From Atkinsonella hypoxylon (Eukaryota; Ascomycota; Sordariomycetes; Hypocreales; Clavicipitaceae), in assembly GCA_000729835.1 (NCBI GenBank), contig JFHB01000037.1, positions 62,001 through 126,000 of the forward strand: DNA of 64,000 nucleotides. Direction: 5' to 3'. A model generated the notes under the pieces. It worked only from the letters and a program-made list of their open reading frames with translations. It had not been told where the DNA came from and made no database searches. A program made the translations under genes and the position numbers. Positions 11,766 through 21,805 of the stretch are shown here, one piece after another (within the stretch, counting starts at the first letter, position 1; every line of letters starts with the position of its first letter).

Positions 11766-13014
11766 TTACATCTTCTTCTTAACTTTCAATTTTCTTGAGC
11801 CCACGTTAGCTCGCGCAGCAGTGCCGAGTTTATGTACCTGCTTTCTCTTGTCCCAAACGCCCGATCTTCCTTCCACCACTGCAATGATTTCCTCCGCGAT
11901 TCGATGTGGGAATTGCTTTTTGCCGCTTCCTTTTGAGGGTTTCTTCTCAATCACATCCAAAATCCACTTGATCGCAATCCGCCTCCGTTGCCGAACAGCA
12001 AGTGGCACTGGCAATTCTAAAGCGCGACCACCACCTCCGGCTCCACCGATGTTGCGCACTTTCAACAAGGGTGCCACCGAATCGATGGCAATCGTAATGT
12101 AGAGAACAGGGTTTAGAGGTAAGTGTGAGGCCGGCGGCGTGCCCGGAAGAAGGGGAAATTTGGGGCTGTAAATAGGGGCCGGTGCGGTTCGGAGGAAGTT
12201 CATAACCATTGCGACATTCTACAAGATCCAAACATTAGCAGGTGAATTGAATTTCAATTCCAATAGTGGAAACAAAGAAATGAAGCAATAAAAAGGAAAA
12301 TCTTAAGATGCCTCGTACCCTTTGCGCAACACTGAGCTTGCCGTCTCGCATGAGCAAGCGGGTGACTTGCTCCAGCACGGGGTGATATCTCTTCTTCATA
12401 TTGAAACCTTCGGGGTAAGGCTTCTTCGGCAAGCCAAACTTATGGCCCAGACTTGGATTACCTTCACCCTCTGAGCTTGCCAATTGCGTTGATGGGCTAC
12501 TTTCCACGGCGATAGGAGCCTCTGCGTCTTCCGGCGGCGGAATTGTGCCTTCTCGATATAGAGCTTTTTCCTGCGCAGCTGTCAAGCCGCCTCTTCTGTC
12601 GCTGGTCGAAGGACGACCCCCATAGAGTATATGCTCTAGCGTTGCATCGTCGAGAGATTCAATGTACGAGTTTCCGGCCGTTACACTTTCCTAGTTGCCT
12701 TGCTTTCAGCACAACTCTTGAAATGGAAAGAGAGTCGGATCTGTTCTTACTTGTTCGGCGGCATCGTGAGTTGACGATGTGCCAGAGTTAGGAGTAGAAG
12801 CAGTGCTATCCAGAGACGACGTCGTGGTGTCATTCGACGCCTGCTCCGTTGCTGAATTGCTCGGGATCATGGCGCCAGGCTTATTCGTATCAGCCGAGTA
12901 TGAGCGGAAGACAGCAATCTTTGGTGAAAGGTAGTGCTTCTGCTGTGCGACAATTGGCCGTGTACGCACTGCGAGGGCCATACATGCCCCCAATAACCGG
13001 GCTCCTGGAGACAT
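11766..13014 (-). CDS. RSM7: Mitochondrial small-subunit ribosomal protein uS7m
   Basis: Exons 11766-12218, 12319-12690 and 12751-13014 give 362 residues. It is a component of the mitoribosomal small-subunit head that binds the 3' domain of 12S/15S rRNA. The N-terminus is basic and Ser/Ala-rich with few acids (RLLGACMALAVRTR), as expected of a mitochondrial presequence. The conserved uS7 region begins at HPVLEQVTRLLMRDGKLS and continues through LNPVLYITIAIDSVAPLLK. It ends with the uS7 segment VPVPL/AVRQRRRIAIKWI and a very basic tail (SRKLKVKKKM). Intron 12219-12318 (GTACGA donor) joins SVAQR to NVAMVMNFLR, and intron 12691-12750 joins AAEQ to ESVTAGNSY. Both are phase 0 and restore family similarity. 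Long N-terminal extensions are usual in fungal Rsm7. Confidence 0.93.
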
Positions 13015-14301
13015 GATGATGCTTTGTGCTGATGCGCTTCGTGCGCTGCAACATTTAAAATAGCCAGCCTGTGTCTTCACAAGGCCACCCTCTGCGCCCA
13101 AAATTTACGATTCGCTTAGGAGCTTGGATCTTGCTGCGGAACAAGTCACGGCCCGATTGAACCACCATCTCCGCGTACATTACCATTACATAAGCGGATT
13201 TTCTTCCCAAACCACCTCCTTTAATTATACATACCCTTGTATGCATTCCATTGCGACGTGTCACATGGTAAAGGGAAGGTCCAGGGTCAGATAAATCGAT
13301 GAACTTCGAAGAATTACTTTCTAATTTCTAAGTATTTGACATACTTGTATTCTTGACGTATGACATTATTCTATCATAATTCTACGTATGCGCGCGATTG
13401 TAAATTCGTCGACAAGTGTTTTGCCCGACTCACTAGTATTCAGAACGTAGATCAATCTGCCGCTCATATACGATGATGGATCTTGAATAATTGGCCATGT
13501 TTTTGAAGATGTAATTTTATTTATATGCTGATATGTCTTTATATGTAGGCGTAGAGCAATATAGAGCATGGTAGATGGGGATGGCCAAACTGCCTTGGCC
13601 ACTAACAGTAGTTAGAGCACGTATATAGCAAACTCCAGAGGCACACATCTTCTTCAGTATGAGGAAGTGCATTGATGCATCAATTACAGTCTGTTACATC
13701 GAGTATATTGAACCAAATGTCTTCCCTAACCCTGAATTACGCCATCCAAACTCACTTAACCTAAGCCGGTACACGCTATGGCAACAAAGAATCCTCCAGA
13801 CGATATCTTTTTCACCAAAGATGCATGACAGAATAGGGCATGGGCTCAAACGACGTGGGTATAGCAACATAAGTCGGAGTAAGCCAACTTTAACTATTGT
13901 TGGCAGAACCACAAAATCCTCCGAGCCCGCAAAGAGAGGTATGAGAAACGAGAAGCCGACGATGCTAAACAGAAATATGACGCGCCATGTGCTGATATTG
14001 AGTTTGTATTTTGCCCCCTTCGAAATGAGCCTTGCGCCGATCCGATGGGTAGATAATATTTTTCTTCCCCTGGGATTCAAAGGACGTTAATTGTCCCTCT
14101 CACGACTCCGCCAACGACGCCACTGCCGCGATCCAAAGAGATAGGCAATAAAGAAGAAGAAAAATCAAGGGCAAGAAATTTGGAACAAGTAATTCGAAAG
14201 TATGAGCAGATATGATTGTCCCAGTCCAGCAAGATCATGTTCAAACACACGGGTAGAAGGAAATCGTGAAATCGTGTCGATGGAGTCCGCGTTTAAAGTT
14301 G
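13015..14301. other. AT-rich intergenic block with overlapping antiparallel ORFs
   Basis: AT content is clearly higher here than in the flanking genes. Around 13.66-14.09 kb both strands stay open over nearly the same ~400 bp (128 and 143 codons). Neither product is recognisable, and the minus-strand one contains a hydrophobic stretch. I would not call a gene. It may be a decayed coding remnant or simply AT-rich sequence. Confidence 0.4.
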
Positions 14302-14747
14302 TCAGCAGAAACCCCATGCTGGATTCTTTGATTGACTGGCTATTGCCACGAGCCATGTGAATGCGCATTCGGCAGCATCTTCCCTCGCGTTGTTCAAGTT
14401 TTTTCCGTCATACCAATATCGTGCTGCCAACGTTTGGCCATGGATAGTCACTCTGCTGGACCATGCCGTACGTCCACCTGTCGAAACAGCACGAGTCAGC
14501 CCTAACATCATGTGCATCGAAGCCACACTAGGTGTGATCAAATTTGACATACCTCGACGGTCGGACACGATTTGAAAAATAGGGGGCGAACAGTTGGCAT
14601 CCCGACAGAGCTCTTTCGCTCTAGTTAGCTTCCTGATATCGAATCGCCGTTGGATTGCTGCCTCTTACCCTCTAGTCGTTCTTGCCATGAGCAGACGCTC
14701 GAGCCGCTCGAGCCACTCGAGCTATACGCAGTAGATGGTACCATCAT
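14302..14747 (-). CDS. Small protein resembling a dsRNA-binding fold
   Basis: Exons 14302-14477, 14553-14618 and 14669-14747 give 106 residues. The C-terminal ~70 residues contain the SDRRGGRTAWSSR motif, the segment VTIHGQTLAARYWYDG and the helix KNLNNAREDAAECAFTWL. That beta-beta-alpha order with a Lys-Asn-Ala-rich helix start resembles dsRNA-binding domains and a set of small uncharacterised fungal proteins. The N-terminus is Ser/Gly-rich followed by CSWQERLE, a plausible first helix. Intron 14478-14552 (GTATGT donor, GCTGAC branch, CAG acceptor) is strong. Intron 14619-14668 is only 50 bp, with a GTAAGA donor, and its acceptor lies 8 bp past a CTAAC branch, so that junction is less sure. 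RNA binding is inferred from resemblance only; the partner is unknown. Confidence 0.65.
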
Positions 14748-15884
14748 CTCGTCTGTGCTTGCGTCCTATATAGACGTTGAAAAGAGTTGTAGGCAGAATG
14801 GAGGAGGAGGCGGTTTGGCAAGTGGCGTGATCTGGCTGTCGGCAAATTGGCGAAGGAGGAGTGTAGAGTAGTATAGAGAGTTTGTGAGGGATAGAGCAAG
14901 CGAGACACTAGCATGAAAATGATCGGCAATGTCAGACACGGCGTAGGGTCTGCGTATATGCGATATCGTCCGAGTCTTGGGGATTTGAAAAGCGCAATAG
15001 CAGCGCCACTAGAGTCTTATATACTTTGACTGATGGCGTGTGCCGGTGAGACGAAGGAATGCCACAGGATGGGGGGTGAGAAGTGGCGACGAGATACTTT
15101 GTTGAATCTGGTGTTACTCTATGATGAGACCAGGCACCGGCGGCTGCTTTGGGCTGGGAGCTGGTGGCAGGTTGAGATTTGTGTGAATGCCGAGGGCCAA
15201 TGTACACGATTGGGGCATGCGAAGGAAATGTTGTGTCGCGGCAGGCTGCAGAGAATTGAAATAATAGGAGGGAGGGCAAAATGGGAAAAGTGAATAGTTA
15301 CGAGATGCGACAACGGACAAAACAACAAAACCAAGCTGGCCGATCCAATTACAAGCCCGGAGGAAGGAACTCCACACAACGAGTACAACTCAGGGACAGA
15401 AGGAAAAAAAGTGCTGGTTAATTCAACAAGGATGAGTCTGTTGTCTTTTCTTTTTCCCACTCCGTACAACGGGGATGAGGACCGGGGGTGCGCGTGGGAG
15501 CACGTTGTATCCCCCGGAAAGTTTTGACGAGCATGCCCGTGCTGCAAGAACAAGGGGACGGCCATGAATGTTAAGTGATGTTCTCAAGCGGTACCTGGCG
15601 CCCCATGGGTCTAGGATAACATCCGGTGGTTCGAGCCACGCACGATAAGCCAACCATGATGGGACGAGGGTTGAGCAGCCCATACGGAGTAGCATCGGGT
15701 GAACTGGCGGCCAAGTCGAGCATGAGGCCGGCAAGGCGGCGGAGACGGCGCGGACAGGGGATATATTTATTGCCGGGGCCAGGCTCGCCAGGCTGGCCAG
15801 GATTCGCTGGTGCCAGTCCAATGCTCGGGAGCTGGGGGATGCCTCTTTACGGTTTGCCCACGTCGCACTCGGTCGGTACCTTGA

Positions 15885-15926
15885 ACCAGCACCAGCACCA
15901 GCACCAGCACCAGCACCAGCACCAGC
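15885..15926. repeat. (ACCAGC)7 hexamer microsatellite
   Basis: Seven perfect copies of ACCAGC in tandem, followed at once by a GTTAATTAAC motif that recurs in part 20 bp later. Confidence 0.95.
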
Positions 15927-15994
15927 TGTTAATTAACACCAGCCGTTAATTAAGATATTGATTGATCCTAGGAGGCAGAGGCAGGTGACGGCCC

Positions 15995-16199
15995 ACGGGT
16001 GTGTGGGCCGGCTTGCTCAGCTGCGGGCCACCCAAAATAGGCTTAGCTACCAGTGTATTGCACCAATCCTGCTTATAGAATAAAGATTTAAGGAGGGTAG
16101 CTAATCATATTTGGAATTACGGAGTACGGAGTACTTCAGAACTAATCTCGATTAATTTAGGGGCCGCTCAGTACTGGGCAACCCGGCCCACATACCCGT
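15995..16199. mobile_element. MITE-like inverted-repeat element, copy 1
   Basis: The left end reads ACGGGTGTGTGGGCCGG and the right end, on the other strand, reads ACGGGTATGTGGGCCGG. Weaker inverted similarity continues about 25 bp further in (TTGCTCAG/TTGCCCAG, then a GGCC-rich stretch). The 205-bp element has no coding capacity and carries two overlapping TACGGAGTA motifs at 16118-16133. A second, inverted copy lies at 61471-61679 and shares internal sequence as well as ends. This fits a non-autonomous TIR element. I see no clear target-site duplication, so the exact edges are uncertain. Confidence 0.7.
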
Positions 16200-16336
16200 C
16201 AGCCTATCTTATCAAATCAAGCCCACAGAATCGGGTTCCAGCATGTGGGGGCTACGTAAGGACCTGCCGCATATCGAGCGAGGTTGTTTCTTCTTTCTCG
16301 AAGTCACGCGGCTCCTGAAACAGGTCGATCAACGTC

Positions 16337-16369
16337 ATACATACATACATACATACATACATACATACA

Positions 16370-16399
<30 letters not shown>
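16337..16399. repeat. (ATAC)n tetranucleotide microsatellite
   Basis: About 15-16 near-perfect copies of ATAC/CATA over 63 bp. It creates spurious Tyr/Ile/His and Met/Cys/Val/Tyr repeats in translated frames. Confidence 0.97.
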
Positions 16400-16400
<1 letters not shown>

Positions 16401-17614
16401 TTACATACACATGTACCTGCCTCCGTACTAGCATAGCAAACAGACAAACAGACGCTCAGAGAAGGAGATGGGAGATGGGGCCATGAGAAAACACAAAATC
16501 CAAGGCTACGTGCTGTGTTGCTATACGACAGAATCATCGCTGAAGACAAATACACCGTATGCATGTTGTTAGGCATTGATGACAGACGCAGTACGCCATT
16601 GCCGTCCTTGGCTGGTTGGGTTACGACTTTCTTTCTTTCTTTGTTTTTGTCTGTCTTCAGAATGAAGAAAAACAAAGGAAGGGAAAGATGTCTCAATAGC
16701 TACCCAGGTACCCAAGCCTGCTCCGTGTTCCGTAAGTGGCAAGATACAATAAGGAAGTGGTGAGATTAAAAATAATACGGGGTACGGAGTATCGATGCAA
16801 AGTGGAAATGGAATAGTTATTTGCTTGTATCAGGGGTTTCATGCCATACGTACCTACATAACCCAGCGGGAAGACAGGGAGGCTGCGATTCATCCCCACA
16901 GTGGGAGCTAACGGCCTCTGTGATATTAGCATGATCAGCCACTCGGCAAGACCATGGCGTCTGTTAGTTATTGTCTTATAATTTCGTGCCTGACCGCCGC
17001 GGGCCAATTGGTGTGGGTTAGCTTAAAGAGGGCGAGCCTTCATAACTGACATTTGACATTGTCCCGCGATGCAGCACCTACCTATTTTTCTCAGGTGCCG
17101 ATGAGCCGGAAATCCAGCGAGACTAATGCTCCTGAATGGTAGTGGCAAACGTTAATGGACTGGAGAGAACTGGGACGGGCGTTATTGAGTGTTATCGATA
17201 GTTGTTAGTATTGATATGGCTGCTTTCATGGAAGAGTAGGCCGAAGTGTGCATCGTCTGGGCTGGCCAAAGTTGCTCTTGATACTAAAGGGGGGCTGGTG
17301 ACTAGCATCGCCTCTGGAGGGAAGGGGTCTGCAGAAATCAAATCAAGGTCTTCCAGCGTAATTCGGGATATTGCGTCACAGTTTCTTATTGCAAGCAAGA
17401 CAAAAAGGAAGCATGGTGGCCACGAAATGTGTTGCAAAAATTGCGACGTGGCCACGCCACACTAAATGTTCGGTTGAACCCCCTTATACCGTGCGACAAA
17501 ATGTGCCATGCCGGCAGGTTCCGCTTCTGACACTTGGTGCAGCAAAGGGGGCAAAAAAAGGGGTTGCGCGGCCGACATAATATCTCTGGGTGTTAACGCC
17601 TTTGGGGAAGCCAC

Positions 17615-17655
17615 TACCTAGGTAGTTACCTAGGTGCCTAAGGCAGGTAGGTAGG
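17615..17655. repeat. CCTAGGTA-type low-complexity cluster
   Basis: Overlapping TACCTAGGTA-like units (ACCTAGGTAG, TTACCTAGGTG, GGTAGGTAGG). The same vocabulary appears at 33061-33203 and 59991-60153. Confidence 0.8.
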
Positions 17656-19469
17656 CTGGAAGTTGGGCAGGCGCGCCACAGTCAGGCCCCTTCCCTATAA
17701 TTCACTATCACATCCACCATGGCTATAGTTGGGCACAAGCTCTAAGATCATGCTAAACGCTTTTGCAATTATTCATGTTCCCTTAGTTTACCCCCAACGC
17801 CTAGGGTTGACCGTTACTATGACCCGAGCTGAATCCTCGGATAGCAGCGATGGAAAACCAACCAGGCTAATGGCGTTTGTCCTGCTTTGGTCCGTCCTTG
17901 GAGCTATCTATGTAAATGAGCCTTGCTCAACGACATTACCCTCCGCTTAATGCATATCTGGGCAGCCTGGAATTGACCAAGTCACTTGACGAGTGGCGGC
18001 GAAACCCGCGTTGTATAAAGCAGTTGGGCAGTCGGACCCTGCGTGTTGCATCTTGCTGCATAAGGCAGGCAAGCAGGCAAGCAGGCATTGAGGCTGTCAT
18101 CCAGGATGGATATGATATGCATGGAGGTGGCTCGAAAAAGGACCGTCCGAGCTTTGCCCCATGTTCAACTGATAGTCAGCCAAGTTCTGCGCAAGACTCC
18201 CTCGTCATCAGTCAACAGCGATCAGTCACCCACGGGAGACTTGCCGTCGACGGAATTCCGTTTATTGGTTCCCATGTTCACCGGTGTAGGTTCAGCATTG
18301 CCAGCGTGGCATTCGTAAGTGTAAGCGTTGCACTGGTTGGCTAGGACATGTAGATTCAGCTGATCCATAGTTATTGGGCACCATTACTTCCAGCACAACA
18401 GTCAACGTCTCGACCTCGCAGACCACAGTCCAAGGCATCCAAACGACTAAAATGGCAATCATACAACCGGAAGCAACGCTGATTATGGAAGCCGCGTTGT
18501 CCACCAGGAAGGCTCCAGAGTCTCGACCTTCCACTCCGTTCCACCAACGCCATGACTTATCAGATCAGACAAATGTCCAGATACTAGGCATAGGCGAGCT
18601 GTTTCACCACCGACCAAGTCAAAACTTTTTTTAAAAAAACGTCATGACTGTCGCTGCACGGCCTTGCGTCGCAGCCTCGTTTCTTGTCTCTCACGAAAAC
18701 AATCTGCAGGCCGCAAAATGCTACCCAGGGTCTCGAGATACCATCGTACCGCACTCGTCATCTGATCCCCATGCGTTAAGCAACTGTCCAGGCCTCATGG
18801 AAACGACACGTATGCCTCGTCATGACACGCACATGTATCATGCAGGGCACCCGCGGGGCGTCTTCCTCCTCCCACTAACGAGATAAAAGGTGAGACTGAC
18901 ACGTCTTCACTCCCCTGTGCCATGGGACATTCAAACAGGGGCCTGATGTGTATGCCACCCGATCCTGCTGGCGACGTCTGCGTTACACGACATGTTCAGC
19001 GTCAGGGACCAAGACACCCCTTGCAACACCACTTGCTTCATGGTCCGACACAATCACCGGGTTGGCGCAGATGGGGGGGACCTTGCAAGAGCGTCCATAT
19101 ATCTCCGCGCTGTGTCATCAGGTATGGGGAGGCACTCGAGCACTATACGGCTTGTACTACCGTCCGAAACTTCACGGGAAAGTTGGGGTCTTGCACCCAA
19201 AGATCCGCAGCCATTCTTGAAAGAGCGATGAAGACTTACGAAGCTCATCGTACCATTTGGCGCAGAGAGAATTGTGGTTCCACATGCAAGTTCTCATGTT
19301 TTGCTTCTCTTGTTGCATCTAGGTTGACACAGTCAATCCATCATTCGTATATACTATTCCGGTGCGAAGACAACATGGATATACACATCATTTACTATGT
19401 TTCTTGGAAGAAGAATGTGCAGAAAACGCAATGCCTTGTCCCATCCGCCGACCCAAGGATATCATATTG

Positions 19470-21805
19470 CTACTTCAGTGTGAATGAATCGCTAGTCGCT
19501 GTGAAAGCTTTGATACTTCCTATCAAGGGCTTGAAGTCTCCATAGTACTTGACTCTATAGGTCCCAGGCTTGGCATTACCGTACGTTTCCCAACTAATGT
19601 CAACCTCGCTGTACCCAAGAACAAAATTGGTGCGCCGCCACGAATATACCAAGAACCAGTCAGTATCGTCCTTGACCTGCTTCCATGTGCCATCAGAATC
19701 TTGCTGCTCAATCGCGGCAAACGTTTTTCCCAGCCGAAGGTTATTTCGTGGATTGGCGCCCTGGAAGGTGACGTTGACGACAGATCCGAGTGCGTACGAT
19801 GACTCTGGCTGCCGGAGAGCTTTGCCAAAAGAGGACCCTAGTGGCGCGTTATCTACAATAACAGGGGCTATGAACGAAAGCATTTTACCACGGTTGTCTG
19901 GCGCAAGAGGGCCAGGGCTAGGTGTTGACGTCGAGTCGGGACGGAGATAGTGCAGATTGCTCAATGTAAGGTTAATGTATGCATTTAGCTCATGCGGACC
20001 ATACAAAGTCGATGCGCCTTCGTATCGTTGGACGTCATATTCTTCAGGCGTAGCGCAGTAATGCGCATAACTATTCGCCGGACCACCTAGCACGACAATC
20101 GGCTTGTCCGTCAAGAATGTGGCAGCTTCCTTGGCAACGGCGGCCTTCCATCGTCGACCAGACATGGTGGTTGCTTCAGAGGCAGACACAATGATAATGA
20201 ACTGACCAACGCGGAGAGCTTGGATGTCGACAATGTTTGGTGCCCAGGGATACGGTTGGCTCATCTCGCCCACGTCGAGAAGAACAGGCTTGGCGCCCTG
20301 GCAGACAACTTGCTCCCTTGAAGGAGTTTTTATCAGATCAGACACTACTTGCCAAAGGGGATTGGCGTTGGGTTTGCCGGAATCGCCTTGCGTGAAGTCG
20401 AATGCTCCAGGCCCATCGGAAGTGCCAGCTGCGAAAGAATACCCCAGAGCAGCAGGACACGTTTGCGCTTGCTTTCCGTTGGGGAGGGTGAAATTCCAAA
20501 AGCGCATATCGTGAAAGAAGTGAAATGCCTTGACAGATGAACCAACAACGGCAGTTCCGGAATTCTCTATGGCGTCCTAGCTTTGGGTCAGTTCTGGGAT
20601 CGAAAGATGTGTACAAGGATTCATGCCAGCGTGTTGGCTTACATAGATGGTTTGCGCGCCAGCAAATTGGCGGCGACCGATCTCATAACAGCTTTTAACA
20701 CCAAGATCCAAAGCCCTAAAGTCTGGTCCTCGCCCATGACAGCTTTCCGATCTTCCATCTGCACACGTACTGTTCTCGAGGCTACACTGCTTTCCTGATC
20801 CATCATCACACCAAGCTCCTAGGACATTTGGCGTAGTATCGCCTACACTCGCTTGGCTGAAGCCAGCGACGAAGCCCTCGGCGGCATTAGGATTGGCTTT
20901 CATTGCTTCCTCGAACAACCATGCGGCGACGCCTTTATTATCCGCTGCGACATGTGTGTTGTTATTATACATGGACGTGCCGTGGACGGCAAACCATGTC
21001 AAAACACCAATATCCTTGTCGTCCTTGGCTCGCTTGAAACGAAGCAAGGTCATTGTTGTATCGGTCTCATCTTCGTACTGCTTGCGCTCCGATTCGGGAT
21101 TGGCGAGATAGGCGTAAAGAGAGCGATTGATGGCGCCGTCCTTGATTCTGGTGCTGCCAGTATCGAGGTATCCCTATTATTCATGAATGAGCCTTGGGGG
21201 GTTTAATCATGAAACAAACGATATTAATGCCACTATCGACCAACCTCTTGCAGGTTCTCGTGCGCACGCTTGATAGAGAGCACAGCGCCATCCACCAACG
21301 CTTGATAACTCTGCTTGTCAAAGCCTAGAGTCGTGACCTGCGGCAAAAGATAATTAAACCATGCTCCGGGACCTGCATGGCTGTGGGTGCCGGTCAGGGC
21401 TAGATTATTGCTTCCATAAACTTCGTATTCGTTACCAAGGGCTTTGAGAGCATCGAGAACACCATAACGGACGGCGGCGTCGCCAGACTGTGTTTCAAGA
21501 ACGACGTAAACCCATCGGTCGCTGGGATTGTTCTTGCTTGCGACAATGAATGCGCGGCTCTGCAGGCGCTGACGAAGGCCGGTGCCTATTTGTTCCAGAC
21601 TGGCATACCCGGCAAAGCCGATCTCGACGACAGGGCCGGTGATATCAGCCTTGCCAACGCCAATCAAGTACTTATCACCAGTCGAAGCGGCGGCCACGCA
21701 GGCAAGCGGGCTGAAGAGGAACAGGGCAAGCAGGAAGAACAAGCTATGAAGGCAGCTTTGAAAGAGCCCAGAACGCCATGTTGATCGAACTGTTGAGCAA
21801 GCCAT
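19470..21805 (-). CDS. Neutral/alkaline ceramidase, secreted
   Basis: Exons 19470-20576, 20643-21173 and 21245-21805 give 732 residues, the usual length for the family. The enzyme hydrolyses ceramide to sphingosine and a fatty acid outside the cell or in the secretory path. A signal peptide (LFFLLALFLFSPLACVAAA) precedes the start of the catalytic domain (YLIGVGKADITGP). Zinc-site motifs are present: GTHSHAGPGAW, WFAVHGTSM, and in exon 3 the Glu of SASEATTMSGRR and the Tyr region of RYEGASTLYGPH. The nucleophile region reads GDTTPN, with Thr where the characterised human and Pseudomonas enzymes have Ser (GDVSPN). Exon 3 ends with the immunoglobulin-like C-terminal domain. Introns 20577-20642 and 21174-21244 are phase 0 and join HENLQE to GYLDTGSTR and AQTIY to DAIENSG. 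The start at 21805 is chosen because it opens the signal peptide. Confidence 0.95.

Larger units (their letters stand above)
14748..19469. other. 4.7-kb non-coding region
   Basis: No frame could be joined into a recognisable protein on either strand. It holds a (ACCAGC) repeat, a (CATA) microsatellite, a small inverted-repeat element, several TACGGAGTA motifs and a CCTAGGTA cluster, each listed separately. A short unannotated gene, for example a small secreted protein, cannot be excluded around 17.7-19.2 kb. Confidence 0.45.

Noticed and set aside
15625..15660. Possible tRNA B-box (GGTTCGAGCC)
   Set aside because: The flanking bases do not make a five-pair T stem, and no acceptor stem or A-box can be placed at tRNA distance.
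16337..16399. Array that might be mistaken for a CRISPR
   Set aside because: It is a plain tetranucleotide microsatellite without spacers, in a eukaryotic genome.
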